From PALSA-505 sp036495485 (GTDB lineage: Bacteria; Actinomycetota; Actinomycetes; Streptosporangiales; Streptosporangiaceae): a stretch of 64,000 nt of DNA. Of the stretch, positions 37,101 to 46,900 are shown piece by piece. Every line of letters begins with the position of its first letter. Within the stretch, counting starts at the first letter, position 1. The notes beneath the pieces are model-generated. The model was given only the letters and a program-made list of their open reading frames with translations. It had not been told where the DNA came from and ran no database searches. The translations under genes were made by a program, and so were the position numbers. The DNA lies in the NCBI GenBank assembly GCA_036495485.1, contig DASXMU010000107.1, forward strand, positions 1-64,000, written 5' to 3'.

Positions 37101-40100
37101 GGCCTGGGCTTCGATTCCCTCGGCGCCGTGGAACTGCGCAACCGGCTCGCCGCCGCGGTTGGCCGCCGCCTCCCGACAGGACTGCTATATGACCACCCCA
37201 CCCCGGCCCGGCTCGCGGCTCACCTGCGGTCGATGCTGAGCGGCGATGCCGCCCGGCCAGCCGTTGCGGGGGACCGTGCGGCGGCCACGGGGCCGTGGCA
37301 TTCGCCGGCGGGCGGCGGGCCGGGGGAGGAGCCTGAGGCCATCGCCGTCGTGGCCGCGAGCTGCCGCTACCCCAGGGGGGTGCGCAGCCCGGAGGAGCTG
37401 TGGCAACTGGTGGCCGATGGGGTGGACGCCATCGCGGAGGCGCCTGCCAACCGTGGCTGGGACCTGGATACCTGGTATGACCCGGCCGGCCGGGCTGGGA
37501 AGTCCTACGCACGTCATGGCGGCTTCCTTGACGAGGTGGACCGGTTCGACGCCGACTTCTTCGAGATCAGCCCGCGCGAGGCGCTGGCCATGGATCCGCA
37601 GCAGCGGCTTCTCCTCGAGCTGGCCTGGGAGGCGATCGAGCGGGCAGGTATCGTCCCGGCGGCCCAGGCCGGGGGCGAGACCGGCGTCTTCGTCGGGGTC
37701 ATGGCCGCCGAGTACGGCCCACGGCTGGACAACGGGGCCGAGGAGCTGGCCGGATACCGGCTGACCGGGACATCGGTGAGCGCGGCGTCTGGCCGCATCG
37801 CCTACACGCTGGGCCTTCGCGGCCCCGCCCTCACCGTCGACACCGCCTGCTCCTCCTCGCTGGTTGCCGTCCACCTGGCCTGCCGGGCGCTGCGCCAGGG
37901 CGAGTGCTCGCTCGCGCTGGCGGGTGGGGCGGCGATCATGACCGCCCCCGGCCTGCTGATGGAGGTCAGCCGTCAGCGGGCGCTGTCGGCGGACGGGCGG
38001 TGCCGGGCGTTCGGTGCCGGCGCCGACGGCATCGGGTGGGGTGAGGGTGGCGGCTTGGTGCTGCTCGAACGGCTGTCGGACGCGCGGCGCCACGGGCATC
38101 CGGTGCTGGCCGTGGTGCGCGGCTCGGCGGTCAACCAGGATGGGGCCAGCAACGGCCTGACCGCGCCGAATGGGCCAGCGCAGGAGGCGGTCATCCGGCT
38201 GGCGCTGCGCGACGCCGGGCTCAGCGCGGCCGACGTGGACGCGGTGGAGGCCCACGGCACCGGCACCCGGCTCGGCGACCCGATCGAGGCCGACGCGCTG
38301 CTGGCCACCTACGGCCGCGCCCACGCCGCCGACCGGCCGGTCTTCCTGGGCTCACTGAAGTCCAACATCGGCCATTCCCAAGCCGCCGCCGGCGTGGGCG
38401 GCTTGATCAAGATGGTGGAGGCTCTGCGGCACGGGCGGCTGCCCGCCACCTTGCACGCCGACCCACCTTCCCCGCACATCGACTGGTCGACGGGTACGCT
38501 GTCGCCGCTCACCCGGATGGTGTCTTGGCCACGCGGCGATCGGCCCCGCCGTGTGGCGGTCTCGTCGTTCGGGATCAGCGGCACCAACGTGCACCTCATC
38601 GTCGAAGAGGCGCCCGCGGGCGCACCGGGTGCTGACGCCTCACCGGGTGCTGAGGCCTCGACGGGTGCTGACGCCTCACTGGGTGCTGACGCCTCGACGG
38701 GTGCCGCGTCGCCGCGGGAGGACGCCGTCATCCCGGCCGGGCCGCGGCCGTACCTGGTCTCAGCGCGGACCGCCTCCGCGTTGCCCGCCCAGGCGGAGCG
38801 GCTCGCTGCCCACCTGCGCGCCAGCCCCGTGCTCGAGATGGCCGACGTCGGCCATGCGCTGGCCACCAGCCGTACCCATCACCGCCACCGCGCCGCCGTG
38901 GTGGCCGCGGACCGGGACGAGCTGCTGCGTGGCCTGGACACCCTGGTGACGGGGGAGGCCGCGGCCAACTCGATACAGGCCACGGCCCGAGCGGGCCGTG
39001 TGGTGTTCGTCTTCCCCGGACAGGGCTCACAGTGGCCGGGCATGGCCGCCGGGCTGCTGGAGGCCGCGCCGGTCGTCCGCGACCACCTCGCCGCCTGCGC
39101 CGCGGTACTGGACCCGCTCACCGGATGGAGCCTGCTTGACCTGCTGCGCGGCGCGCCGGACGCGCCGCCGCTGGAACAGGCGGAGGTCGTGCAGCCCGCG
39201 CTGTTCGCGGTGATGACGGCACTAGCCGAACTGTGGGCGGCGCACGGCGTGCGGCCTGACGCCGTAGCCGGTCAGTCGCAGGGTGAGATCGCCGCCGCGT
39301 ACGCTGCGGGCGCACTGTCGCTGGCCGATGCCGCGCGGGTGGTGGCGCTGCGCAGCAAGGCGGTGGCGGGGATCCGCGGACGCGGCGGCATGGTGTTCGT
39401 GCCGCTGCCGTGCGCCGAGGCCGAGGAGCTCCTCGGCCCCTGGGCCGGGCGGGTCAGCGTCGCCTCGATGAACGGCCCGTCGTCCACGGTCGTTTCCGGT
39501 GACGCCGACGCCCTGACGGAACTGCTCGCCACCGCCGAGCGGCGCGGCGTGCGGGCACGGCGCATCCCCGCGGACTACGCCTCGCACAGCGTCCAGGTGG
39601 AGGCCATCCGGGACGACGTGTACGCGGCACTGGACGGCATCGCACCGCGCAGCTGCGCGGTGCCGTTCTACTCCACCCTGCTGAACGACGTGGTGGACAC
39701 TGCCGAGCTCGGTCCCGCGTACTGGTACCGGAACCTGCGCGAGCCCGTCCGGTACGAGGAGGTCACCCGGCTCCTGCTGAAGCGAGGGCACCGGGTGTTC
39801 ATCGAGGTTAGCCCCCATCCGGTGCTCACCATCGATACCGAGGAGACGATCGCCGCCGGCGACTGGGACGCGGTTGCCCTCGGCACGTTGCGCCGGGACG
39901 ACGGCGGACCGCGCCGCTTCGCCACGGCAGTGGCGCAGGCACACGCCAGCGGTGCCGCCCCGAGCTGGGACGCGGTGTTCGGCACCTGCCGCGGGCCGGC
40001 CGTCCCGCTGCCGACCTACGCGTTCCAGGGCGTTTCGTACTGGCTGACCCCGGCCGAAGGCAGCCGCCGTCTCGACTTGGCCGGGGCGGGACTGGCCACC

Positions 40101-43100
40101 GACGGCCACCCGCTGCTGGCCGCGACCGTGGATCTGCCGGACGGGCAGACCATCCACACCGGGCGGCTCTCGCTGGCCACCCACCCGTGGCTGGCCGGCC
40201 ACGCCGTGCTTGACACCGTCATGGTGCCCGGTGCGGCGCTGGTGGACCTGACCGCGCATGCCGCCAGGTCCACCAGCGACGGCGCCGCGCGCCTGGCCGA
40301 GCTGACCCTGCACACCCCGCTGGTGATCCCCGCCGACGGCGCCGTGCTGCTGCGGGTCGCGGTCGCGGCCGCCAGCGAGGCCGGCCGCGCGATCACCGTG
40401 CACGCCCGCCCCGAGGGCGCGGCTGACGTGGCGTGGACCCTGATCGCCACGGGCAGCGCCGGCCCCGGCGGGGACGCCTCGGACCAGGGCATGTGCCCCG
40501 ATGGCCGCGTGGTGGACGCAGGGGCGGACGGCGAGGACTCAGTGGATGGCGGCCAGGGCGATGCCTGGCCGCCCGCGGGGGCCATGACGGTGGAACTGGG
40601 CGGGGCCTATGAGCGGCTCGCCGAGACCGGGTACCGTTACGGCCCGCTGTTCCGTGGGCTGCGGGCGCTGTGGCGCCGAGGCGAGGAGCTGTACGCCGAG
40701 GTGGAGCTGCCAGCCGGGCCGGGCGGCGATCCGGCCGGGTTCGTGGTGCACCCCGCGTTGCTGGACGCCGCGCTGCATCCGCTGCTCGCCGCGGGGACGG
40801 CTGAGGCTGGAGCCGAGGCGGAGGAGGCGCTGCGGCTGCCGTTTTCTTTCTCATCCGTGGTGCTGTGGCGGACGCCAGACGCGGTGGCGAGGGTGCGGAT
40901 CCGGCCGGCCGGCGGTGGCGCTGTGGCGGTCGTCGTCCAGGGCGCGGACGGCGCCTTGGTGGCGAGCGTGGGGGGGCTGGCGCTGCGGCCGTTCACCGGC
41001 GCGGCGGACGCCGTGGCACGCTCACTGTTCCGGTTGTCCTGGGTAGCCCCGCCGGCCACCGCATCCCCCGCGGAGGGGCCGGCGACGGCGGGGCACTGGG
41101 CCGTGGTCGGCGCCACCGATCCGCTGGCCGAGGGGCTGGCCGCCGCGGTCGCCGAGGTCTCCGTGCACGCCGACGTCGCGGCGCTGCGGGCGGCCACGCC
41201 GGGCGGCGCGCTGCCCGACGTGGTGGTCGTCCCCCTGCCACCCGAACCGGAGCCACCCGAACCGGAGCCGCCGGACTCGGAGCACGCTGAGCCGACCGCG
41301 CGGGCCCGGGCCGCCACCGTGCACGTGCTGACCGCCGTTCAGGCGTGGGCGGGCGACCGGGAACTCGCGGGCGCGCGGCTGGTGGTGGTGACCCGCTCCG
41401 CCGTGGCCGCCCGGCCCGGCGAGCACGTGGCCGGCCTCCACGGCGCGGCGGTGTGGGGGCTGGTCCGGGCCGCCCAGGCCGAGAACCCCGACCGGCTGAC
41501 CGTGGTCGACCTCGGTCCAGGCTGCTCGCCCGCCGCGCTGGTGCGGGCCGTGGCCTCGAACGAGCCGCAACTCGCGGTGCGCGACGAGGAGGCGCTGGTC
41601 CCCCGGCTGGCCGGCATCACGGACGCCGCCGGCACGCTGCGGCTGCCCCCGGGCGAGCGGTGGCGGGTGGACATCCCCCGGCGCGGCAGCCTGGACGGAA
41701 TCGCGGTGGTGGACAACCCCGCCGCCACCCGGCCACTGGCGCCCGGTGAGGTGCGCGTCGCCGTGCGGGCGGCGGGGGTCAACTTCCACGACCTCGTGGT
41801 GGCGCTCGACATGGTCGACGATCCTGGCGGGATCGGCCTGGAGGGCGCCGGGGTCGTGGCAGAGGTGGGCCCGGACGTGCCCGGGCTGGCCACCGGCGAC
41901 GCGGTGATGGGCCTGTTCCCCGGGGCGTTCGCCCCGCTGGCCGTCGCGGATCACCGCATGCTCACCCCGGTCCCCGCCGGGTGGAGCTTCGCGGAGGCGG
42001 CCTCGGTGCCAGCGGCCTACCTCACCGCCTGGTACGCCCTGGCCGACCTCGGCGAGGCCGGCCCCGGCCACCGGGTGCTCATCCATGCCGCCACCGGGGG
42101 CGTAGGTACCGCCGCGATGCGGCTGGCCCGGCACTGGGGCGCGGAGGTGTTCGGCACCGCCAGCCCCGCTAAGCAGCGGGTGCTGCGCGCGCTCGGCCTG
42201 CCTGATACCCACCTTGCCAGTTCACGCGACGCGGCGTTCGAGGACCGGTTCCGCGCGGCAACGGCCGGGGCGGGGCTGGACATCGTGGTCAACTCGCTCA
42301 CTGGCGAGCTGCTGGATGCCTCCCTGCGGCTGCTCCGGCCAGGGGGCCGGTTCGTGGAGACGGGCAAGACTGATCCGCGCGACCCCGAGGAGGTGGCCAC
42401 CGCTCATGACGGAGTGCGCTACCGGGCGTTCGACCTGGTGCGCGACGCCGGGCCGGACCGGATCGCGGAGATTCTCGCCGAGCTGCGACCGCTGTTCGCC
42501 GAGGGTGTCCTGCCGCCGCTGCCGCTGACCTGCTTCGACATCAGGGCCGCCGCGGACGGCTACCGCCACCTCGCCGAGGCCCGGCACGTCGGCAAGATAG
42601 TCCTCACCCTGCCGCGGCGGCTCGACCCGGCGGGGACCGTCCTGGTGACCGGCGGCACCGGTACCCTGGGCGCTGCCGTCGCCCGGCGCCTGGCAGAGCG
42701 CCATGGCGTCCGCCACCTCATGCTGCTGAGCCGTCAAGGACCGCAGGCGCCTGGCGCCGCTGAGCTAGCCGCCGAGCTCGGCGCGGCCGGAGCGCGGACG
42801 TCCGTGGTGGCCGCCGACGTGGCCGACGAGGCGGCGCTGCGCCGCGCGCTCGGCGCGATACCACCGGCGCACCCGCTCACCGCGGTGATCCACGCCGCGG
42901 GGGTGCTGGACGACGGAGTGCTCGCCTCGCTCACGCCGGAGCGGATCGACGCGGTGCTGCGGCCGAAAGCTGACGCGGCGTGGCGGTTGCACAAGCTCAC
43001 CGCGGGCGGTGACCTGGCCGCGTTCGTGCTGTTCTCCTCGGTGGCGGGCACGGTCGGCACCGCCGGCCAGGCCGCCTACGCGGCCGCCAGCGCGTTCCTC

Positions 43101-43916
43101 GACGCGCTGGCCGAACACCGGCGGATCACCGGCGGCTCGGCGGTGTCGCTGGCGTGGGGGCTGTGGCAGCCGAGCAGCGGCCTGACCCGGAACATGACGG
43201 ACCTGGACCGGGCGCGGATGGCCCGCGTCGGCATAGCGGCGCTCTCGCTGGAAGACGGGCTCGCCCTGTTCGACGCGGGTCTCGACCTCGACCGTGCGGT
43301 AGCCGTCCCCGTGCGGCTGGACGCAGCGGCACTGGCACGGCTCGGCGAGGCCGCGCCCGCGGTGCTTCGTGGCCGGGCGGCCGCGCGGGCTTCCCGCTCC
43401 AGCGGGCCGGGTGCGGGCAGCGGTCCGGGTGCCGGGGCCGGGCTGCGGGAACGGCTGGCCGCGATGCCGGAGCGAGAGCGGCAGCGGGTGCTGGTGGAGC
43501 TGATCCGCACCCACAGCGCGGCGATACTCGGCCGGGGGTCCCCGGCCGAGGTGGATGCCCTGGTGGCCTTCCGCGAGCAAGGATTCGACTCGCTGACCTC
43601 GGTGGAGCTGCGCAACCGCCTCCACCAGGCCACCGGGCACCGCTGGCCGGCGACGCTGGTCTTCGACTTCCCCAGCCCGGCGGCTCTCGCCCGCCACCTC
43701 GCCGCCGAGCTGCTGCCCGCGCCGGGCCGGAGCGGCGCCGGGACGGCGGCGCCCAAGCCAGTACCTGGCGGAACGCCAGCCGGCGATCAGCCAGTCGACG
43801 GCGCGTCGGCTGACGCGGCGTCAGCCGATGCCCCGTCACCGGCTTTCGCGCGGCTGGCAGCGGCCAGCTCGGAGGAACTGTTCGCCTTCATCGACCAGGC
43901 CCTCGCCGTGGACTGA
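34155..43916 (+). CDS. Type I PKS 1: loading module (KSQ-AT-ACP) and module 1 (KS-AT-DH-ER-KR-ACP)
   Basis: 3253 aa. Loading: KS with Gln176 in place of the active Cys (VDAAQASS), i.e. a KSQ decarboxylase; AT with Ser658 in GHSQGE and YASH; ACP Ser988. Module 1: KS Cys1232 (VDTACSSS), AT Ser1708 in GQSQGE (His before Ser changed to Gln) with YASH, DH H2016 and D2204, ER with GGVGTAA near 2648, KR Tyr2975, ACP Ser3146; an acidic C-terminal tail looks like a docking element. YASH predicts methylmalonyl, so a propionyl starter and a methyl-branched, fully reduced first unit (family knowledge). Oddities: DH motif reads HAVLDTVMVP (Gly to Asp), and KR has YAAAS, with Ser2979 where Asn is usual. 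An 18-bp minisatellite lies in the KS-AT linker of module 1. Confidence 0.97.
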   Translation: MGGGDERAIAVVGLACRLPQAPDARAFWRLLMAGRDAIREVPAGRWDASADGGDVDLLPPEARLGGFLDQVDGFDAAFFGISPREAAVMDPQQRLMMELAWEALEDARLAPDALAGSRTAVYAGASGRDYAVLQQRHGAAAITSHSFTGLQPALIANRVSYTLGLRGPSLTVDAAQASSLVAIHLACEALRGGDATLALAGGVHLLLAPDSALALARFGALSPDGRCFTFDARANGFVRGEGGGVVVLKPLADAVAAGDRVYCVILGSAVNHDGATDGLAVPGTEAQREALAEAYARAGVTTLEAVRYVELHGTGTPAGDPVEAAALGAVLGAHRAVDDPLLVGSVKTNIGHLDAAAGIAGLLKVALGIHHGMLPPSLNFHTPHPRIPLAGLGLRVHTTAGPWPGAQPRPLLAGVSSFGVGGTNGHVVLAAPPPGQGARTVARDRAASAAAPAEAPPALVLAPAGTAPPTLPHVVTARDRPALRAQAERLRRLVMASGPADDGTPAAPPRAVDIGYSLATTRARFEHRAVVLAADTAELATGLDAVAAGRPAPGVAEGRAADRGGVVFVFPGQGSQWPGMAVDLLESSPVFRERFLECAAAVERYQDWSVTDALREAADAPDLERTDVVQPLLFAVVVALAELWRAFGVHPAAVVGHSQGEVAAACVAGALSLPDAARVIARRSQLVRELSGPGGLASARLPAGEVHGWLRRWPGRLSVGAVNSPVSTVISGDPEALAELLAEAAAEGVDLRRIPVSYASHSPYVEPLREPLRAALAGVTGRPAETAFYSTVTGGPLDGAALDAGHWYRNLREPVEFEQAIRALGGAGYRTFVEVSPHPVLTVSVLETLEAAGDDHGGAGADALVVGSLRRHEPGWPRLLEGLAQVFAHGVDVDWPAAFAGTGARRIDLPSYPFQRRRHWLGGIPAPWPGRPGTAVDSRAAEPLSPAVDVATTDPGELVRAHAAAVLGLSTAEDVEPDRSFKGLGFDSLGAVELRNRLAAAVGRRLPTGLLYDHPTPARLAAHLRSMLSGDAARPAVAGDRAAATGPWHSPAGGGPGEEPEAIAVVAASCRYPRGVRSPEELWQLVADGVDAIAEAPANRGWDLDTWYDPAGRAGKSYARHGGFLDEVDRFDADFFEISPREALAMDPQQRLLLELAWEAIERAGIVPAAQAGGETGVFVGVMAAEYGPRLDNGAEELAGYRLTGTSVSAASGRIAYTLGLRGPALTVDTACSSSLVAVHLACRALRQGECSLALAGGAAIMTAPGLLMEVSRQRALSADGRCRAFGAGADGIGWGEGGGLVLLERLSDARRHGHPVLAVVRGSAVNQDGASNGLTAPNGPAQEAVIRLALRDAGLSAADVDAVEAHGTGTRLGDPIEADALLATYGRAHAADRPVFLGSLKSNIGHSQAAAGVGGLIKMVEALRHGRLPATLHADPPSPHIDWSTGTLSPLTRMVSWPRGDRPRRVAVSSFGISGTNVHLIVEEAPAGAPGADASPGAEASTGADASLGADASTGAASPREDAVIPAGPRPYLVSARTASALPAQAERLAAHLRASPVLEMADVGHALATSRTHHRHRAAVVAADRDELLRGLDTLVTGEAAANSIQATARAGRVVFVFPGQGSQWPGMAAGLLEAAPVVRDHLAACAAVLDPLTGWSLLDLLRGAPDAPPLEQAEVVQPALFAVMTALAELWAAHGVRPDAVAGQSQGEIAAAYAAGALSLADAARVVALRSKAVAGIRGRGGMVFVPLPCAEAEELLGPWAGRVSVASMNGPSSTVVSGDADALTELLATAERRGVRARRIPADYASHSVQVEAIRDDVYAALDGIAPRSCAVPFYSTLLNDVVDTAELGPAYWYRNLREPVRYEEVTRLLLKRGHRVFIEVSPHPVLTIDTEETIAAGDWDAVALGTLRRDDGGPRRFATAVAQAHASGAAPSWDAVFGTCRGPAVPLPTYAFQGVSYWLTPAEGSRRLDLAGAGLATDGHPLLAATVDLPDGQTIHTGRLSLATHPWLAGHAVLDTVMVPGAALVDLTAHAARSTSDGAARLAELTLHTPLVIPADGAVLLRVAVAAASEAGRAITVHARPEGAADVAWTLIATGSAGPGGDASDQGMCPDGRVVDAGADGEDSVDGGQGDAWPPAGAMTVELGGAYERLAETGYRYGPLFRGLRALWRRGEELYAEVELPAGPGGDPAGFVVHPALLDAALHPLLAAGTAEAGAEAEEALRLPFSFSSVVLWRTPDAVARVRIRPAGGGAVAVVVQGADGALVASVGGLALRPFTGAADAVARSLFRLSWVAPPATASPAEGPATAGHWAVVGATDPLAEGLAAAVAEVSVHADVAALRAATPGGALPDVVVVPLPPEPEPPEPEPPDSEHAEPTARARAATVHVLTAVQAWAGDRELAGARLVVVTRSAVAARPGEHVAGLHGAAVWGLVRAAQAENPDRLTVVDLGPGCSPAALVRAVASNEPQLAVRDEEALVPRLAGITDAAGTLRLPPGERWRVDIPRRGSLDGIAVVDNPAATRPLAPGEVRVAVRAAGVNFHDLVVALDMVDDPGGIGLEGAGVVAEVGPDVPGLATGDAVMGLFPGAFAPLAVADHRMLTPVPAGWSFAEAASVPAAYLTAWYALADLGEAGPGHRVLIHAATGGVGTAAMRLARHWGAEVFGTASPAKQRVLRALGLPDTHLASSRDAAFEDRFRAATAGAGLDIVVNSLTGELLDASLRLLRPGGRFVETGKTDPRDPEEVATAHDGVRYRAFDLVRDAGPDRIAEILAELRPLFAEGVLPPLPLTCFDIRAAADGYRHLAEARHVGKIVLTLPRRLDPAGTVLVTGGTGTLGAAVARRLAERHGVRHLMLLSRQGPQAPGAAELAAELGAAGARTSVVAADVADEAALRRALGAIPPAHPLTAVIHAAGVLDDGVLASLTPERIDAVLRPKADAAWRLHKLTAGGDLAAFVLFSSVAGTVGTAGQAAYAAASAFLDALAEHRRITGGSAVSLAWGLWQPSSGLTRNMTDLDRARMARVGIAALSLEDGLALFDAGLDLDRAVAVPVRLDAAALARLGEAAPAVLRGRAAARASRSSGPGAGSGPGAGAGLRERLAAMPERERQRVLVELIRTHSAAILGRGSPAEVDALVAFREQGFDSLTSVELRNRLHQATGHRWPATLVFDFPSPAALARHLAAELLPAPGRSGAGTAAPKPVPGGTPAGDQPVDGASADAASADAPSPAFARLAAASSEELFAFIDQALAVD
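38627..38716 (+). repeat. 18-bp tandem repeat (5 units) in a PKS1 linker
   Basis: Units begin GGGTGCTG(A) at 38627, 38645, 38663 and 38681, and a diverged fifth begins at 38699. Each encodes six residues of the pattern GA(D/E)AS plus Pro, Thr or Leu, placed in the linker between KS and AT of module 1. The period keeps the frame. Confidence 0.85.
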
Positions 43917-43984
43917 CGGCAGGCCCGGCTGGGTCACGGCAAGCGCATGAATCCGTGCAGGCAACCCAGGGGAGTGAGTGAGGC

Positions 43985-46900
43985 GTGGAAGACCAGGAGC
44001 GGCTGCTCGACTACCTACGGCGGGTCACCGCGAAGCTGCATGACACCCAGCAGCGGCTGCGGGAGGCGGAACGCGGCCGGGCCGAACCCGTCGCCATCGT
44101 CTCCACCGCCTGCCGCCTGCCCGGTGGAGTGCGCGGGCCGGAGGACCTGTGGGAGCTGGTCAGCACCGGACGCGACGCCGTTGGGGAGGCACCGGCCGAA
44201 CGCGGCTGGGACCTGCTGACGGCCGGATCCGTCACCACCCGTGGCGGCTTCCTGGACGACGCGCTCCGGTTCGACGCGGCCTTCTTCGGGATCAGCCCAC
44301 GGGAGGCGCTGGGCATGGACCCACAGCAGCGGCTGCTGCTGGAGGTGGCCTGGGAGGTGATGGAGCGGGGCCGGCTTGACCTCACCGCACTGCGGGGCAG
44401 CCGTACCGGCGTGTTCGCGGGGGTGATCGACGAGGGCTACGACACCCGGCTGGGGGCCAGCGCCGCCGAGGTGGACGGCTACATCCTGACCGGGAGCACG
44501 ACAAGCGTCGCCTCCGGCCGGGTGGCCTATGCGCTCGGCCTCGAAGGCCCGGCGGTCACCGTGAACACGGCCTGCTCGTCGTCGCTCGTGGCCATCCATC
44601 TCGCCTGCCAGTCGCTCCGGCTGGGTGAGTGTGACCTGGCGCTGGCCGGCGGGGCGCTGGTGATGTCCACCCCGTCCACGTTCGCGGAGTTCAGCCGCCA
44701 GGGCGCGCTGTCCGGCGACGGCCGCTGCCGCGCGTTCGCCGCCGACGCCTCCGGGTTCGGCCTGGCCGAGGGCGTGGCCCTGGTGCTGCTCGAGCGGCTG
44801 CCGGACGCCCAGCGGTCGGGGCACCCCATCCTGGCGGTGATCCGGGGCAGCGCGGTCAACCAGGACGGCGCGAGCAACGGGCTGACCGCTCCCAACGGGC
44901 CATCCCAGCAGCGGGTAATCCACGCCGCACTCGCCGCGGCCGGGCTCACGGCCGGCCAGGTGGACGCGGTGGAGGCGCATGGCACCGGCACCCGGCTCGG
45001 TGACCCTATCGAGGCGCAGGCACTGGCCGCGGTCTACGGCCGCGAGCGCCCGGACGGACGGCCGCTGCTGGTGGGCTCGCTGAAGTCCAACATCGGCCAC
45101 ACCCAGGCCGCCGCGGGCGTGGCGTCGGTGGTGAAGATGGTGGAAGCGCTGCGCCGCGGCGAGCTGCCGCCCACGCTCCATGCGGCCACGCCCTCGCCGC
45201 TGATCGACTGGCCGGAAAGCGGCCTCGCACTGCTCACCGAGGCGACGCCCTGGCCACGGACCGGGCTGCCCGCCCGGGCGGGGGTCTCCGGCTTCGGCAT
45301 CAGCGGCACCAACGCGCACCTGATCCTGGAGGCGGCCCCAGAGCCGGCCGGCCCTGGGCACGCTGACCCGGAGCAGACCAGCCCCGCCCAGACCGGTGCC
45401 TCTGAGGCCGTTCTCTCTGCGGCGGATGGCGAGTCCGGCCCGGTCGCCTGGCCGCTGAGCGGGCGGGACGAGGCCGCGCTGCGAGCCCAGGCCGAGCGGC
45501 TGGCCACCCACCTGCGGGCGCACCCCGAGCTGCGCCCGGTCGACGTCGGCTACTCCCTGGCCGCCACCCGGGCCGCGCTGCCGCACAGGGCCGTCCTCGT
45601 CGGCGACACGCGCGAGGAGCTGCTCGCCGGGCTGCGGGCGGTCACCCGCGGGCGGGTCGGGCGCGCGTTGGTGCGGGCCACCGCGCCCGCGGTGGAACCG
45701 GGGGAGGTCGCGTTCGTCTTCCCCGGCCAGGGGCCACAGTGGGCCGGGATGGCGCGGGAGCTGATGGACGCCTCGGCGTCGTTCCGTGCCCGGCTGACGG
45801 ACTGCGCCGACGCCCTGGACGCGTACGTCGCATGGCCGGTCCTGCGGGTGCTGCGCGGTGAGGTGGACGCGCCGCTGGAGCAGCCCGACGTGGTGCAGCC
45901 CATGCTGTTCGCCGTGATGGTCGCCCTCGCCGGGGTGTGGCGGGCCAACGGGGTGGCGCCTGCGGCCGTGGTGGGCCACAGCCAGGGGGAGATCGCCGCC
46001 GCGTGCGTCGCGGGCGCGCTGAGCCTGGACGAGGCCGCCCGCGTGGTGAGCCTGCGCAGCCGCGTAGTCATGGAACTGTCCGGCACCGGCGGGCTGCTGT
46101 CGCTCGCCATGTCCGAGGCCGAGGCACGGGAGCGGCTGCCACGCTGGGACGGCGAGCTCGACATCGCGGTGGTCAACAGCCCTCGCTCGGTCGTGGTGGG
46201 GGGCGCGCCAGGCGCGGTGGAGGAGCTGCGCGCCGCCTGCGAGGCCGACGGGGTGCGCGCGCGGCGGGTGCTCGCGGATTACGCCTCTCACACCCCTCAG
46301 GTGGAAGCGGTGCGCGAGCGGCTGCACGAGGTGCTTGGCGTGGTGCGCGCCAGGCGCGGGGAGGTCCCGATCTACTCCACGGTGACCGGGGAGGTGCTGG
46401 ACGGCTCGGAGATGGACGCCGCCTACTGGTACCGCAACCTCCGCGGCATGGTGCGGTTCGAGGCGGCGACGCGGCGGCTGCTGGCTGCGGGGCATCGCAC
46501 GTTCGTGGAGGTCAGCCCGCACCCCGTGCTCGCCACCCCGGTGGAGGAGACGGTGGAGGCGGTCGGCGCGGGCGGGGCGATCATCGTCGGCACGCTGCGC
46601 CGCGACGAGGGCGGCCCCGACCGGGTCCGGCGGTCCCTGGCCGACGCCTACGTGCGCGGCGCGGACGTGTCGTGGCGGGAGTCGCTGGGCCGGGCCGGGG
46701 GCCGGGTGGTGGACCTGCCGCCGACCGCGTTCCTCGGAGAGCATTACTGGCCGGATGCCCAGGCGGCCACCCCGCCCGGCGACGGGGCGGCGGACCAGGC
46801 CACCGCGGAGTTCTGGACCGCCGTCGACTCCGGGGACCTGGCCCGGGTCAGCCAGACGCTCGCGGTGCGGCCGGAAGCGAGCGCCGCGGAGCTGGTCACC

